Source: Clostridia bacterium
GTDB lineage: Bacteria; Bacillota; Clostridia; Christensenellales; CAG-1252
Direction: 5' to 3'
DNA: 64,000 bases
NCBI GenBank assembly: GCA_024685775.1
Contig: JAIKVL010000032.1
Span: 1-64,000, forward strand
The notes under the pieces are model-generated. The model made no database searches and was not told the origin of the DNA. It saw only the letters and a list, made by a program, of their open reading frames with translations. Both the position numbers and the translations under genes were made by a program. Every line of letters begins with the position of its first letter. The first letter of the stretch is position 1. Positions 16,246-26,069 of this stretch are shown one piece after another.

Positions 16246-17307
16246 ATGGAATCCTTTTACGACGAACGAAATAAAGACGTAACGCTGCGCATCCGGGAAC
16301 TCCGCAAGGAATTGCCGCCTTTTTGCGAGGAGTTTTTTATCGGGATCGAAAATCGAACCACACCCCTGACGCGACTCGGTTACGCATACGATCTTCGGAT
16401 CTTTTTCGACTTCGTTTTATCGAATTTAAGGGAATTTCGCGCCTATAATCTCGATACGTTCGGATTGTCCGAGCTGGACAAAGTCACCGAAACGCATATC
16501 GAATCCTTTCTCGATTATTTGAGCTATTACAGATTTAACGGCAAAGAATATAAGAACGACGAACGCGCGAAGGCGCGCAAATTATCGACGATTCGGGCGT
16601 TTTTTAAGTATTTTTTCAATAAAAACAAGCTTTCCCGCAACGTAGCGAGCAAGGTTCCGACCCCGAAGATCCACGATAAAGAGATCATTCGACTGGACGT
16701 GGACGAGGTCGCAAATCTTTTGGATGAAGTCGAATTCGGAAATAAGCTGTCCAAACGCCAACAAGGCTACCACAAAAAAACGAAACTTCGCGATCTCGCC
16801 TTGATCACGCTGCTTTTGGGGACGGGAATCCGTGTTTCGGAGTGCGTCGGGCTCAACGTCGAAGATCTCGATTTCAAAAACAATTCGTTTACCGTAACGA
16901 GAAAAGGCGGAAATCGAAAAATCCTGTATTTTCCGCAAGAAGTATCCTCTGCGCTTCGCGAATTTCTGCAAGAAGACCGATTGCTCGCCGAAACGGACGA
17001 TCCCGCCCTGTTCCTTTCTTTGCAAAACAAACGCCTGACCGTTCGCGCCGCCGAGATCATCGTTAAAAAGTACAGCAAATTGATCACTCCTTTGAAAAAG
17101 ATCACGCCGCACAAGCTTCGCAGTACCTACGGAACCAATCTATATCGCGAAACGCAGGATATTTTCGTCGTTGCGGAAGTCCTCGGTCACAGAGACGTCA
17201 ACACGACCAAGCGCCATTATGCGGCGATGAGCGAAGACATTTTGCGTTCCGCGGCGAAAGTCACGGTTCTCAGAGAAAACGATCCCAAAGATCCGTCCGA
17301 TTTATAA
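16246..17307 (+). CDS. Tyrosine recombinase, XerC/XerD-like
   Basis: A 353-residue integrase with an N-terminal SAM-like core-binding domain (about 28-130) and a C-terminal catalytic domain. The full catalytic set is visible: R196 (GTGIRVSE), K220 (TRKGG), H289 and R292 (HKLR), H315 (GHRD) and nucleophile Y325 (RHY). Chromosomal Xer proteins are nearer 300 residues; the extra length lies in the N-terminus and an insertion near residues 160-180. It sits directly before lexA with host-like base use, so it is more likely a resident Xer-type enzyme than a phage integrase, but a mobile origin is possible. Its substrate site is unknown; the palindrome upstream is a candidate. Confidence 0.9.
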   Translation: MESFYDERNKDVTLRIRELRKELPPFCEEFFIGIENRTTPLTRLGYAYDLRIFFDFVLSNLREFRAYNLDTFGLSELDKVTETHIESFLDYLSYYRFNGKEYKNDERAKARKLSTIRAFFKYFFNKNKLSRNVASKVPTPKIHDKEIIRLDVDEVANLLDEVEFGNKLSKRQQGYHKKTKLRDLALITLLLGTGIRVSECVGLNVEDLDFKNNSFTVTRKGGNRKILYFPQEVSSALREFLQEDRLLAETDDPALFLSLQNKRLTVRAAEIIVKKYSKLITPLKKITPHKLRSTYGTNLYRETQDIFVVAEVLGHRDVNTTKRHYAAMSEDILRSAAKVTVLRENDPKDPSDL

Positions 17308-17316
17308 TTCATTTAT

Positions 17317-17328
17317 AAACATTTGTTC
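17317..17328. promoter_or_regulatory. LexA (SOS) box 1 upstream of lexA
   Basis: AAACATTTGTTC is close to the Clostridia-type SOS box GAACATATGTTC and lies 11 bases before box 2. Confidence 0.6.
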
Positions 17329-17338
17329 ATTTTATTAT

Positions 17339-17350
17339 AAACATATGTTT
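17339..17350. promoter_or_regulatory. LexA (SOS) box 2 upstream of lexA
   Basis: AAACATATGTTT is a perfect palindrome around the SOS core AACATATGTT. It overlaps the lexA -35 box at 17348-17353, the expected position for autorepression. Confidence 0.8.
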
Positions 17351-17376
17351 ACATTTCTATATAGATATGATATAAT
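17348..17376 (+). promoter_or_regulatory. Promoter of lexA, leaderless geometry
   Basis: TTTACA (17348-17353), a 17-base spacer and TATAAT (17371-17376). The ATG at 17383 begins 6 bases later, at the expected transcription start. Confidence 0.75.
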
Positions 17377-17382
17377 GTCGGT

Positions 17383-17979
17383 ATGAACGATTCCACGATG
17401 CAAAAAACGCAGGATTTATACGACTATATCAAAGTCTTTCAGCTTGAAAACGGCTATCCGCCGACGGTGCGCGAGATCCAAAAAAGATTTGCGATCAAAT
17501 CGACGGCGTCCGTTTTTTATTATTTAAAGCAGCTGGAAAGTCAAAATCTGATTCGCCGATCGAAGCTGAAAAACCGTTCGATCGAGATCGTCGGCGAACC
17601 CAAACGATGCGAAGTTCCCGTCCTCGGAGAAATCGCCGCGGGCGCGCCGCTCCTTGCCGTAGAGAACGTGGATTCTTATTTTCCGATGCCGGACGGATTT
17701 TTCGGAAAAGGTTCGGAGCTTTTTATGCTTCGTATTTGCGGTTCGAGCATGATAGAAATCGGGATCAACGACGGAGATTTCGTCGTCATTCGCCGTCAGG
17801 AAACGGCGGAAAACGGAGAAATCGCCGCGGTTTTGATTGAAAACGAAGCGACGTTAAAACGCTTTTATAAAGAAAAAGACCATTACAGATTACACCCCGA
17901 AAATTCGGAAATGTCCGATATTATTACGGATAAAGCGACGATCCTCGGCATCCTCGTGGGTCTCGTTCGCCGTTATTGA
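17383..17979 (+). CDS. lexA: SOS repressor LexA
   Basis: A 198-residue repressor of DNA-damage genes. The N-terminal winged helix (PPTVREIQKRFAIKSTASVFYY, about 26-47 in two parts) is followed by an S24 peptidase domain with cleavage site A86-G87, catalytic S122 (GSSM) and K159. RecA filaments trigger self-cleavage. Two SOS boxes and the promoter lie directly upstream, so it represses itself. There is no ribosome binding site in front of the start; a second in-frame ATG at codon 6 has none either. The last 7 bases overlap ynbB on the other strand. Confidence 0.96.
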   Translation: MNDSTMQKTQDLYDYIKVFQLENGYPPTVREIQKRFAIKSTASVFYYLKQLESQNLIRRSKLKNRSIEIVGEPKRCEVPVLGEIAAGAPLLAVENVDSYFPMPDGFFGKGSELFMLRICGSSMIEIGINDGDFVVIRRQETAENGEIAAVLIENEATLKRFYKEKDHYRLHPENSEMSDIITDKATILGILVGLVRRY

Positions 17980-19205
17980 TTCGAAAATTCTTCAATACAT
18001 TTCAAGATCGCAAGTTTGATATGTTCGAACGTCAAACCGCCTTGAACGTAAGCGATATAAGGAGGTTTGATCGGCGCGTCCGCCGTCAATTCGAGCGAAG
18101 CGCCGCCGACGAACGTTCCCGCAGCCATGATGACGGGGTCGTCGTATCCGGGCATATCCCAAGGTTCGGGAACGACGTACGCGTCGATCGGCGAAACCGC
18201 TTGAATGATCCCGCAAAACTTGATCAGCTTTTCTTTATCTTCAAAAACGATCGAACGAATGATATCGCCGCATTTTTTTCCGGGCGCGGGGATCGTTCGA
18301 TATCCGAGCTTATCAAAGACGCTTCCGAAAAGGACGCTCCCCTTTAACGCGCCGGCGACGACGTGCGGCGCATTAAAGATCCCTTGAAAGAAATTTTGAT
18401 ATCCGAGGGCGTAAGAGCCGATTTCCGTTCCGAGCGACGGCGCGGTCAAGCCGTAGCCGACTTGCTCGATCAGATCGCGTCTGCCCGCGGCGTACCCTCC
18501 GGAGGGAGCGAGACCTCCGCCGATATTTTTCGTAAAAGAACCGACCATAATATCCGCGCCGACTTGGGTCGGTTCAGTCGTTTCCACGAATTCTCCGTAA
18601 CAATTATCCACAAAAACGATAGATTTCGAATGAGATTTAATAAATCCGATCGCTTTTTCAAGCGCGCGGATCGTAAATGCGTCGCGATCGCTGTAACCTC
18701 TGGACCGCGTTATAAAGACGAGTTTCGGAGCGCGTTCGAGGGCTTTCTCGATCGCGGGATAATCAAAATCGCCGTTTTCCGTCAAATCGACTTGCTCGTA
18801 CTTTACGCCGAAATCGACAAGAGAACCGATCCCGGGTTTGGTTATAACGCTCATCAAAGTATCGTACGGCGCGCCGGTAACGGATAAAAGCGTATCTCCC
18901 GGGCGCAAAAGCGCGTACAAGGAGACTTTCAGCGCATGCGTTCCGCTCGCAAAATACGGAGAAGCGATCGCGTCCTCCGCGCCGAGGGACAAAGCGAAGA
19001 CCTTGGACAAAGCTTCTCTGCCGATATCCCCGTAGCCGTAACCGGTCGTCCCTTTCAAATGGCGTTCCGCGATCCTGCATTCGGAAAAAGCTCTCAAAAC
19101 TTTTTCCGTGTTATAAAGCGCGGTTTTATCGATTTCTTCGAATAATTCGGAATTTTCCGCCTCGCATTGCGCGAGGAGTTTTTCAGCGTTCGATCTGTCA
19201 GTCAT
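17973..19205 (-). CDS. ynbB: PLP-dependent YnbB-type protein (aluminium-resistance / methionine gamma-lyase family)
   Basis: A 410-residue fold-type I PLP enzyme of the family once called aluminium resistance proteins. Visible features are SPYFASGTHALKVSLYALL, the cofactor-lysine segment GSFTKNIGGGLAPSGGYAAG and the YQNFFQGIFNAPHVV region. Relatives are annotated as methionine gamma-lyase-like, but the physiological reaction is unsettled. It is the last gene of a miaB-mutS-mutL-miaA-ynbB run, the same neighbourhood as in Bacillus but without hfq. Its start overlaps the end of miaA by 8 bases. Confidence 0.93.
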   Translation of the reverse strand: MTDRSNAEKLLAQCEAENSELFEEIDKTALYNTEKVLRAFSECRIAERHLKGTTGYGYGDIGREALSKVFALSLGAEDAIASPYFASGTHALKVSLYALLRPGDTLLSVTGAPYDTLMSVITKPGIGSLVDFGVKYEQVDLTENGDFDYPAIEKALERAPKLVFITRSRGYSDRDAFTIRALEKAIGFIKSHSKSIVFVDNCYGEFVETTEPTQVGADIMVGSFTKNIGGGLAPSGGYAAGRRDLIEQVGYGLTAPSLGTEIGSYALGYQNFFQGIFNAPHVVAGALKGSVLFGSVFDKLGYRTIPAPGKKCGDIIRSIVFEDKEKLIKFCGIIQAVSPIDAYVVPEPWDMPGYDDPVIMAAGTFVGGASLELTADAPIKPPYIAYVQGGLTFEHIKLAILKCIEEFSNQ

Positions 19206-20112
19206 TGTCTTCTCCCTTAAAATCTCGGACGATAAAATCGGCGATCTCGCTCGACGTTTTGCCTTCCGCTTGGACTTCGATCGCGGTTTTATACTGTTTG
19301 AACCAAGTGTCTTGCCGTTTCGCGTAGTTTCGCGTGCGCCGTTTGATCAATTCAAAGATCTCTTCATCCGAAAGACCTTCTTTTTTCAGCGCCCATTCTT
19401 TATAAGCGATCGCCTGCATGCTTCTGTCCGAGAAGGAAACTCCGGCGGCAAGCAGATCTTCGACCTCTTTTTTCAATCCGGAACGCATCATCTCGTCCAC
19501 GCGTTCGTTGATCCTTTTATATAAAATCTCGCGGGGACGCTTGATCAAATAGAGTTTATAGTCGAATAAAGGTTTTTCGAAATCGTTTTCCTTCGTCCCC
19601 CCCGTCAACGCCTTTTCGATCGCGCGAAGCACGCGTTTTTCATCGTTAACGTGCAATTTATTCGCGGCGTAGGGATCGAGCGAACGAAGCTTTTCGAACA
19701 TTTTTTCCTTTCCGATCTTTTCGAGTTCGTCTTTTAACGACGCGCGAAGCGTCTCGTCGTACTCGCCCGAATAACTCATATCGTAGATCAAAGAATGGAT
19801 ATAAAGCCCCGTGCCGCCGCAAACGATCGGAGTTTTTCCGCGAGATAAAACGTCTCGAACGATCGAGACCGCCGCTTTTTTATAATCGCAAACGGAAAAC
19901 GACTCTTTCGGGGAAACGACGTCGATCATATGATGCGGAACGCCTTTCGCTTCGTTTTCGGTGATTTTGGCGGTACCGACGTTCAGTCCTTTATAGATTT
20001 GCATCGAATCAGCGGAAACGACTTCTCCGTCCAAGCGCAGCGCGCATTCGACGGCGACCGCGGATTTTCCGCTGCCCGTCGCCCCTCCGATGATCAACAG
20101 TTTTTCCATCAA
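19198..20112 (-). CDS. miaA: tRNA dimethylallyltransferase MiaA
   Basis: A 304-residue enzyme that adds a dimethylallyl group to A37 of tRNAs reading codons that begin with U. The N-terminal P-loop is GGATGSGKSAVAVECA, followed by DSMQIYKGLNVGTAK and the substrate region GGTGLYIHSLIYD. MiaB, encoded upstream in the same operon, performs the next step on the same base. The start overlaps the mutL stop by 4 bases. Confidence 0.97.
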   Translation of the reverse strand: MMEKLLIIGGATGSGKSAVAVECALRLDGEVVSADSMQIYKGLNVGTAKITENEAKGVPHHMIDVVSPKESFSVCDYKKAAVSIVRDVLSRGKTPIVCGGTGLYIHSLIYDMSYSGEYDETLRASLKDELEKIGKEKMFEKLRSLDPYAANKLHVNDEKRVLRAIEKALTGGTKENDFEKPLFDYKLYLIKRPREILYKRINERVDEMMRSGLKKEVEDLLAAGVSFSDRSMQAIAYKEWALKKEGLSDEEIFELIKRRTRNYAKRQDTWFKQYKTAIEVQAEGKTSSEIADFIVRDFKGEDND

Positions 20113-21959
20113 ACGATCCTCTTAAAGAGTTTTTCCAAATCCCTTTTCGTATAAATATAGTACGCGGGACGGCCGTGCGGGCATTGGAGCGGCAAACCTT
20201 TTTTGAAATAGGCGTTCATAAGCCCTTCGATCTCGTCGTTCGTCAAATAGGTGTTGCCTTTGATCGAGCTTCGACAAGCGGCGTAAGCAAGCCTTTCGTG
20301 TACGAGCGGGAAATGCTTGTTCGGGCGATCCGAAACGATCTCCGCGATGAGCGTTCCGATATCGATTTCCGATAAAATGCTCGGAACGGAGAGCAATTTG
20401 AAACAATCCGCGCCGAACGGGATCAATTCGACGCCGATCTTTTTCAATTCTTCTATTTTCCCCGAAACGATTTGATATTCGGAAGGCGTGACGTCGATGG
20501 TCGCGGGAATCAATAAGGGTTGGACCGCGATCTTGCCTTTTTCATATTCTTCCAAAAGATGATCGTAGCGAAGACGTTCCACGGCGGCGTGCTGATCCAC
20601 AATAATGAATTTTTCGGAATATTCGAGCAAAAGGAAGGTTCCGAAGACCTGACCGATCACGCGATAGCCGTCGCTTTCTTCAAGCCGCATTTGACGTTGC
20701 GTTTCGGCTCGCTCTTCCTTTAATCTCGTCGCGATCCGATTGACTCCGCCGTCGTCGTTAAAAAGGGAGATCGGACTCGACTCTTCGACCGAAAACGGCG
20801 GCGCAAACGACGCGACAGTCTCGGGTTCGCGCTTTACCTCGTTCGATTCGATCGGCTCGATCGTCTCGTTCACCGCGTAAAAAAGATCGGAAACGGGAGA
20901 TTCCTTTCTCTCGTTCGATCCTTCGATGGTTTCGACTTCGTCGTTCACCGTCTGAAAAAGCATTCTACGGTCGAGAATATCTTTTTCGACCGCGTCTTTG
21001 ATCGCGTGATAGACGGCGGAAAATACCGCGTTATTATCGCTGAAACGGACTTCCGCTTTGGTTGGGTGAACGTTTACGTCGATCTCATCCGTCGGGATCG
21101 AGAGCGACAGGATGGTTACCGGATAATTCCTTTTCATTAAATACTGCGAATAAACGGTCGTGATCGCGGAAGAAATGCTTTGATTTTCCGCGACTCTTCC
21201 GTTAATGATCGCGATCTGATACGTTCGGTTCGTCTTGAAATAAGTGCTTTTGCTGACGAATCCGCTGACGGAAATCTTTCCTTTTTGATAAGAAACGGGC
21301 AAAAGATTTTGGCAGATCTCATCGCTGAAAAGCGCGCGAACGCTTTCGCCGAGCCCGTTGCCGTGAGAATGATAGACGACGCCTTTTTCGTCCGATAGTT
21401 TTACGGAAATATGGGGATTGGCGAGGATGGTCTTTAAGCAAACGGTTTTAATCTCCGCCGCTTCACCGGACGGAGTCTTCAAAAACTTTTTACGCGCGGG
21501 CGTGTTGAAAAACAAATTTCGAACGGTAATTTCCGTGCCGTTATTCATCGAGATCGCGCCTTCTTCCGTCTCTTCGCCGCCGCGAAGGGTCAAATACGAA
21601 CCGAATTCCGCATCCTTCGTCTTACTCTTGATCTCGACCATCGAAACCGAAGAGATGCTTGCGAGCGCTTCGCCGCGGAAACCGAGCGTCGAAATCGAGA
21701 AGAGATCGTCCGCCGTCCGAATTTTGCTCGTTGCGTGGGGCAAAAACGCCGTTTTCAGGTCGTCTTTTTCGATCCCGCATCCGTTATCGGAAACGGATAT
21801 CTCATCCAGCCCGCCGTTTTTTACGAAAACTTCGATCCGATCCGCACCGGCGTCGACCGCATTCTCCAAAAGTTCTTTAACGACGGACGCAGGTCTTTCG
21901 ACGACTTCTCCCGCCGCGATCTTATTATAAACAGTACTATCGAGTTTTATGATTTTCAT
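20109..21959 (-). CDS. mutL: DNA mismatch repair protein MutL
   Basis: A 616-residue protein with an N-terminal GHKL ATPase (ENAVDAGADRIEV, DNGCGIEKDDL, TLGFRGEALASI) and a C-terminal dimerisation/endonuclease domain containing DQHAAVERLRYD (the DQHA-type metal-binding motif of nicking MutL proteins), ACRSSIKG and CPHGRP near the end. It should nick the new strand after mismatch recognition by MutS. It begins at the base where mutS ends. Confidence 0.97.
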   Translation of the reverse strand: MKIIKLDSTVYNKIAAGEVVERPASVVKELLENAVDAGADRIEVFVKNGGLDEISVSDNGCGIEKDDLKTAFLPHATSKIRTADDLFSISTLGFRGEALASISSVSMVEIKSKTKDAEFGSYLTLRGGEETEEGAISMNNGTEITVRNLFFNTPARKKFLKTPSGEAAEIKTVCLKTILANPHISVKLSDEKGVVYHSHGNGLGESVRALFSDEICQNLLPVSYQKGKISVSGFVSKSTYFKTNRTYQIAIINGRVAENQSISSAITTVYSQYLMKRNYPVTILSLSIPTDEIDVNVHPTKAEVRFSDNNAVFSAVYHAIKDAVEKDILDRRMLFQTVNDEVETIEGSNERKESPVSDLFYAVNETIEPIESNEVKREPETVASFAPPFSVEESSPISLFNDDGGVNRIATRLKEERAETQRQMRLEESDGYRVIGQVFGTFLLLEYSEKFIIVDQHAAVERLRYDHLLEEYEKGKIAVQPLLIPATIDVTPSEYQIVSGKIEELKKIGVELIPFGADCFKLLSVPSILSEIDIGTLIAEIVSDRPNKHFPLVHERLAYAACRSSIKGNTYLTNDEIEGLMNAYFKKGLPLQCPHGRPAYYIYTKRDLEKLFKRIV

Positions 21960-24616
21960 TATTTCACCTTACTGATCAGATCCGCCAATATGGAAAAGGC
22001 TTGGATCGGAGAGATCGAATTGATGTCGATTGCTTTGAGCTCTTCTCCGATCTGTTCGAGTTTGTCGTTCGTCTTATCTTCAAACAGGCTTGCCTGTCGA
22101 ACGTCTTTCTTCCCGATATCGCCCTGCACGAGGATCTGATTCGTGTCTCTGTATTTGGACGTTTCTTCGAGAATATCCGTAATTTTACGCGCTCTTTCGA
22201 CGACGACTTCCGGGACGCCCGCAAGGGACGCGACTTCCGCGCCGAAGCTCTTATTCGCGCCGCCGCGCGCGATTTTATGCAAAAAGACGACTTTTCCGTC
22301 GATCTTATTCGCGAGGACCCTGTAATTCTTTACGCCCGCGATCCTGTTTTCGAGATCGGTCAATTCCTGATAATGGGTCGCGAAAAGCGTCCGTGCGGAG
22401 ATCTTTTTCGCAATGTATTCCATAACCGACCACGCGATCCCGAGTCCGTCGTAGGTCGAAGTTCCCCTTCCGATCTCATCCAAGATCAGCAAAGAATTTT
22501 TCGTCGCGTTATTCAAAACGGTCGCGACTTCGACCATTTCGACCATAAACGTGCTTTGCGAATAGGTCAAATCGTCGTTTGCGCCGATACGCGTAAAGAC
22601 ACGATCGGTCAAAGCGATTTCCGCCTTCGTCGCGGGAACGAAACTTCCGATATGCGCGAGGATCGTGATCAAAGCGACTTGGCGCATATAGGTGCTTTTA
22701 CCCGACATATTCGGTCCGGTCAGGATCATCGTCCGACATTGATCGTCCAAAACCGTGTCGTTCGGGATAAAATTCTTTCTTCCGATAATTTTTTCGACGA
22801 CGGGATGCCTGCCGTTCTCGATCGAGATATCTTTAACGGATTTATTGATGATCGGTCGGACGAAATCGCTTTCAAACGCGACTTTCGCAAGAGAATAGAC
22901 GGCGTCCAACGCGCCGATCGCCGACGCGCATTTCAAAAGCGCGGGAACGCTCGCCATAAGTTCTTTCGAAAACTTCTCGAAAAGATCGAGTTCAAGTTGA
23001 AGCGCGTATTCTTCCGCGTGTAAGATCTCTTCTTCTTTCGCTTTCAATTCTTCGGTGATATAGCGTTCGCCGTTCGTCAGGGTTTGCTTCCTGTGATAGT
23101 GAAACGGGACGAGCGAAGCGTTCGAATTCGAAACCTCGATATAATAGCCGAAAACGCGGTTGAAGCCGACGTGCAGATTCTTGATCCCCGTCGCTTCTTT
23201 TTCTTTGAGCTCGTACGCTTCGAGCCAACCTTTTGCGTTCGCTTTCGCGTCTCGATAGGAATCGAGTTTCGGATCGTATCCTTTCAAAATAAAGCCGCCG
23301 TTTTTGTACTCTTTTCCGCAGTGATCGGGATCGAAAGCTTTCAATATCTTATCGCCGATCTCGATTTGATTCGGGATCGCCGACAACACGCGATCCAAAA
23401 ACTTAACGTGCGTATCTTTCAAATAGGCTTTGATCTTCGGGAAAACTTCGAGCGATTTCGCAAGATTCAACATATCCGACGGAGACGCGTTCCCGTAAGC
23501 GGAGCGCCCCGCGAGCCTTTCGATATCGTGCATCTGAGAAAGGAGATCTTCCACTCCGTCTCGGATCTCGGAATTCTTGTAAAAGAATTCGACGGCGTCT
23601 TGTCGCTCGGCGATGACTTTTTCGTTCAAAACGGGATAATCAAGCCATTTGCGGAGAGTTCGAAGCCCCATTCCCGTCCGCGTCTTGTCGATGACCCAAA
23701 AGAGCGAACCCTGCTTTTTCCGATCGCGATTGGACTCGAAAAGCTCCAACGTCCTTCTCGCGGCGGAATCCAAAAGCATATATTCGCTATCGTTAAAATA
23801 GGATAACTTCGTAAATTGCGGAAGTTTTCGCTTTTGCGTTTCGTGAAGATATTCGTTCAAAGCGCCGGCGGCGCAAATCGCCGCGTCCTTTCCTTTGACG
23901 CCGAAGCTGTCGAGCGTCAAGACGTTAAACGCCTTCGTCAAACCGTCGATCGCGTTTTGCAGTTTGAACGCCCAATCGTAATAAGCTTGCATTTTGACGT
24001 ACTTCTGCGTGGCGAGAGACGGAACGATCTCGTTATATTCGCACGTTTCGGGAGACGCGATGATCTCCGAAGGATTGACGGTCGCCAAAAAATCTTCGAA
24101 CGCTTTAACGAGATCTTCGGTTTCTTTTTCGTAAAGATTGAATTCACCGGTCGTTATATCCGCCCAAGCGAACCCGACCTTGGAACCGTGAACGAATACC
24201 GAGGCGAGATAATTGTTTTTCCCGTCCGAGATCATTCCCTCGTCGATCACCGTTCCCGCGGTAATCACGCGAACGACTTCTCTGTCCACGAGCGTCTTTC
24301 CGGGCATCGGCTCCGAAAGCTGCTCGCAGATCGCGACTTTGTAGCCTTTATTGACGAGGCGAGCGACGTATCCGTCCACCGCGTGATACGGGACGCCGCA
24401 CATCGGCGCGCGATGTTCGAGCCCGCAATTTCTGCCGGTAAGCGTCAGATCCAATTCGCGGGAGACGAGCTCCGCGTCGTCGAAAAACATCTCATAAAAA
24501 TCTCCGAGGCGATACATCAAAATGCAGTCCTTATACTGCTCTTTGGTGTCGAGATACTTTCGCATCATCGGAGAAACTTCGTCTTTTTCCTTTTTTTCTT
24601 TCGGTTTTTCAGCCAT
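21959..24616 (-). CDS. mutS: DNA mismatch repair protein MutS
   Basis: An 885-residue mismatch-binding ATPase. Domain I carries the mismatch-contacting GDFYEMFFDDA segment (normally GxFYExF), and the C-terminal ATPase has Walker A TGPNMSGKST, DEIGRGTSTYDG and the THYQEL segment. The start is taken at 24616, with GAGGT upstream; an upstream in-frame start would add 49 mostly basic residues overlapping miaB. It lies 2 bases after miaB and is coupled to mutL. Confidence 0.97.
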   Translation of the reverse strand: MAEKPKEKKEKDEVSPMMRKYLDTKEQYKDCILMYRLGDFYEMFFDDAELVSRELDLTLTGRNCGLEHRAPMCGVPYHAVDGYVARLVNKGYKVAICEQLSEPMPGKTLVDREVVRVITAGTVIDEGMISDGKNNYLASVFVHGSKVGFAWADITTGEFNLYEKETEDLVKAFEDFLATVNPSEIIASPETCEYNEIVPSLATQKYVKMQAYYDWAFKLQNAIDGLTKAFNVLTLDSFGVKGKDAAICAAGALNEYLHETQKRKLPQFTKLSYFNDSEYMLLDSAARRTLELFESNRDRKKQGSLFWVIDKTRTGMGLRTLRKWLDYPVLNEKVIAERQDAVEFFYKNSEIRDGVEDLLSQMHDIERLAGRSAYGNASPSDMLNLAKSLEVFPKIKAYLKDTHVKFLDRVLSAIPNQIEIGDKILKAFDPDHCGKEYKNGGFILKGYDPKLDSYRDAKANAKGWLEAYELKEKEATGIKNLHVGFNRVFGYYIEVSNSNASLVPFHYHRKQTLTNGERYITEELKAKEEEILHAEEYALQLELDLFEKFSKELMASVPALLKCASAIGALDAVYSLAKVAFESDFVRPIINKSVKDISIENGRHPVVEKIIGRKNFIPNDTVLDDQCRTMILTGPNMSGKSTYMRQVALITILAHIGSFVPATKAEIALTDRVFTRIGANDDLTYSQSTFMVEMVEVATVLNNATKNSLLILDEIGRGTSTYDGLGIAWSVMEYIAKKISARTLFATHYQELTDLENRIAGVKNYRVLANKIDGKVVFLHKIARGGANKSFGAEVASLAGVPEVVVERARKITDILEETSKYRDTNQILVQGDIGKKDVRQASLFEDKTNDKLEQIGEELKAIDINSISPIQAFSILADLISKVK

Positions 24617-24618
24617 AG

Positions 24619-25950
24619 TTACCTCTGCTCTTCCGTAAAACAAACGAGTTTGCCGAAAAGAGACGCGCTTCTGGATTCCAAAATGAGAACGCGCGCGAAT
24701 TTGCCTACGTCGGCGGGATCGCCGGGGATCGTTACGAGCCTTCCGGAATCCGTCCTGCCGCAAACGGTGCCTTCGTATTTCGGATTAACGTCTTCGATCA
24801 AAATCTCGAACTCCTTTCCGATATACTCTTCGGACAATTCTTTCGTGATCTCGTTTTGCAAAGCGACGAGACGCGTGATGCGGGATTTTTTTACGTTTGC
24901 GGGGATTTGCTCCATCTCTGCGGCGGGCGTCCCGTTACGCGGAGAGTAAACGAAAGTAAATGCGTTGGAGAAACGAACCTTCTTGACAATCTCGCACGTT
25001 TCGAGGAAATCTTCCTCCGTTTCACCCGGAAAACCGATCATAATATCGGACGTTATGCCGACGTCGGGCATCTTTTCTTTGATATAAGAAACGATGTCGA
25101 GATAGGTCTCCGCGGTATATTTGCGATTCATTCTTTTGAGAACGGCGTTACTTCCCGATTGGATCGGCAAATGGATGTTATGGCAAATATTGGACGAAGA
25201 CGCGATCACGTCCACGACTTCTTTATTGAAATCTTTCGGATGACTCGTCATAAATCGGACGCGGAATTTACCCTCGATTTTCCCGATTTCGCGCAAAAGC
25301 GCGGCAAAATTCGTCCCGTCACGGAGATCGGATCCGTAAGAATCGACGTTTTGCCCGAGAAGCGTAATCTCTTTATAGCCTTCCGCGAGAACTTGCTTTA
25401 CGTCCGCAAGGACGTTTTCCATACTGCGACTCCGCTCTCTGCCTCTGACGTACGGAACGATACAATAGGTGCAAAAATTATTGCAACCGTACATAATATT
25501 GATCCAAGCGTTCGTCCCGCTCGTCCGATAAACGGGGATATTTTCGTTGATCGCGGGAGAAGGATCGGTATTTACGGAAATCACGCGCTTTTTCGCGCGT
25601 TTTTCCTGCAAAAGGACGGGAAGTTCGTCGATATTATGCGTTCCGAGAATGATATCCACAAACGGAAATTTCTTCGAAAGCGCTTCCGCGCCGCCTTTTT
25701 GCTGAGTCATACAACCGAGAACGCAGATCAAAAGATCGGGATTTTGCTTTTTCAGCGATTTTAACGCCCCGATATTCCCGTAAGCGCGCTTTTCCGCGGT
25801 GTCGCGAATGCAACAGGTGTTGAAAAGGATGACGTCCGCTTCTTCTTCCGAGCGAGCTTCCGTATATCCGATCCCGACGAGCATGCCCGCGAGTTTTTCC
25901 GATTCGTGGACGTTCATTTGACATCCGTAAGTGACAATAAAATATTTCAT
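24619..25950 (-). CDS. miaB: tRNA-2-methylthio-N6-dimethylallyladenosine synthase MiaB
   Basis: A 443-residue radical SAM methylthiotransferase. The N-terminal UPF0004 domain has three cysteines (C10, C46 and C80 areas), the radical SAM motif is CNNFCTYCIVPYVRG, and a C-terminal TRAM domain ends the protein. It adds a methylthio group at C2 of the A37 already modified by MiaA. AAAGGA lies 5 bases before the start. First gene of the miaB-mutS-mutL-miaA-ynbB operon. Confidence 0.96.
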   Translation of the reverse strand: MKYFIVTYGCQMNVHESEKLAGMLVGIGYTEARSEEEADVILFNTCCIRDTAEKRAYGNIGALKSLKKQNPDLLICVLGCMTQQKGGAEALSKKFPFVDIILGTHNIDELPVLLQEKRAKKRVISVNTDPSPAINENIPVYRTSGTNAWINIMYGCNNFCTYCIVPYVRGRERSRSMENVLADVKQVLAEGYKEITLLGQNVDSYGSDLRDGTNFAALLREIGKIEGKFRVRFMTSHPKDFNKEVVDVIASSSNICHNIHLPIQSGSNAVLKRMNRKYTAETYLDIVSYIKEKMPDVGITSDIMIGFPGETEEDFLETCEIVKKVRFSNAFTFVYSPRNGTPAAEMEQIPANVKKSRITRLVALQNEITKELSEEYIGKEFEILIEDVNPKYEGTVCGRTDSGRLVTIPGDPADVGKFARVLILESRSASLFGKLVCFTEEQR

Positions 25951-26069
25951 GATTCCTTTCTTTATAAGTAATATAGTTCAGTAATAACAGTATAAATTAT
26001 TTTATCGTATTTTTCAAGAAAAAACGCAGGGAAAATAATAAAGGAAAACGCAATTTACATACTAACTTC

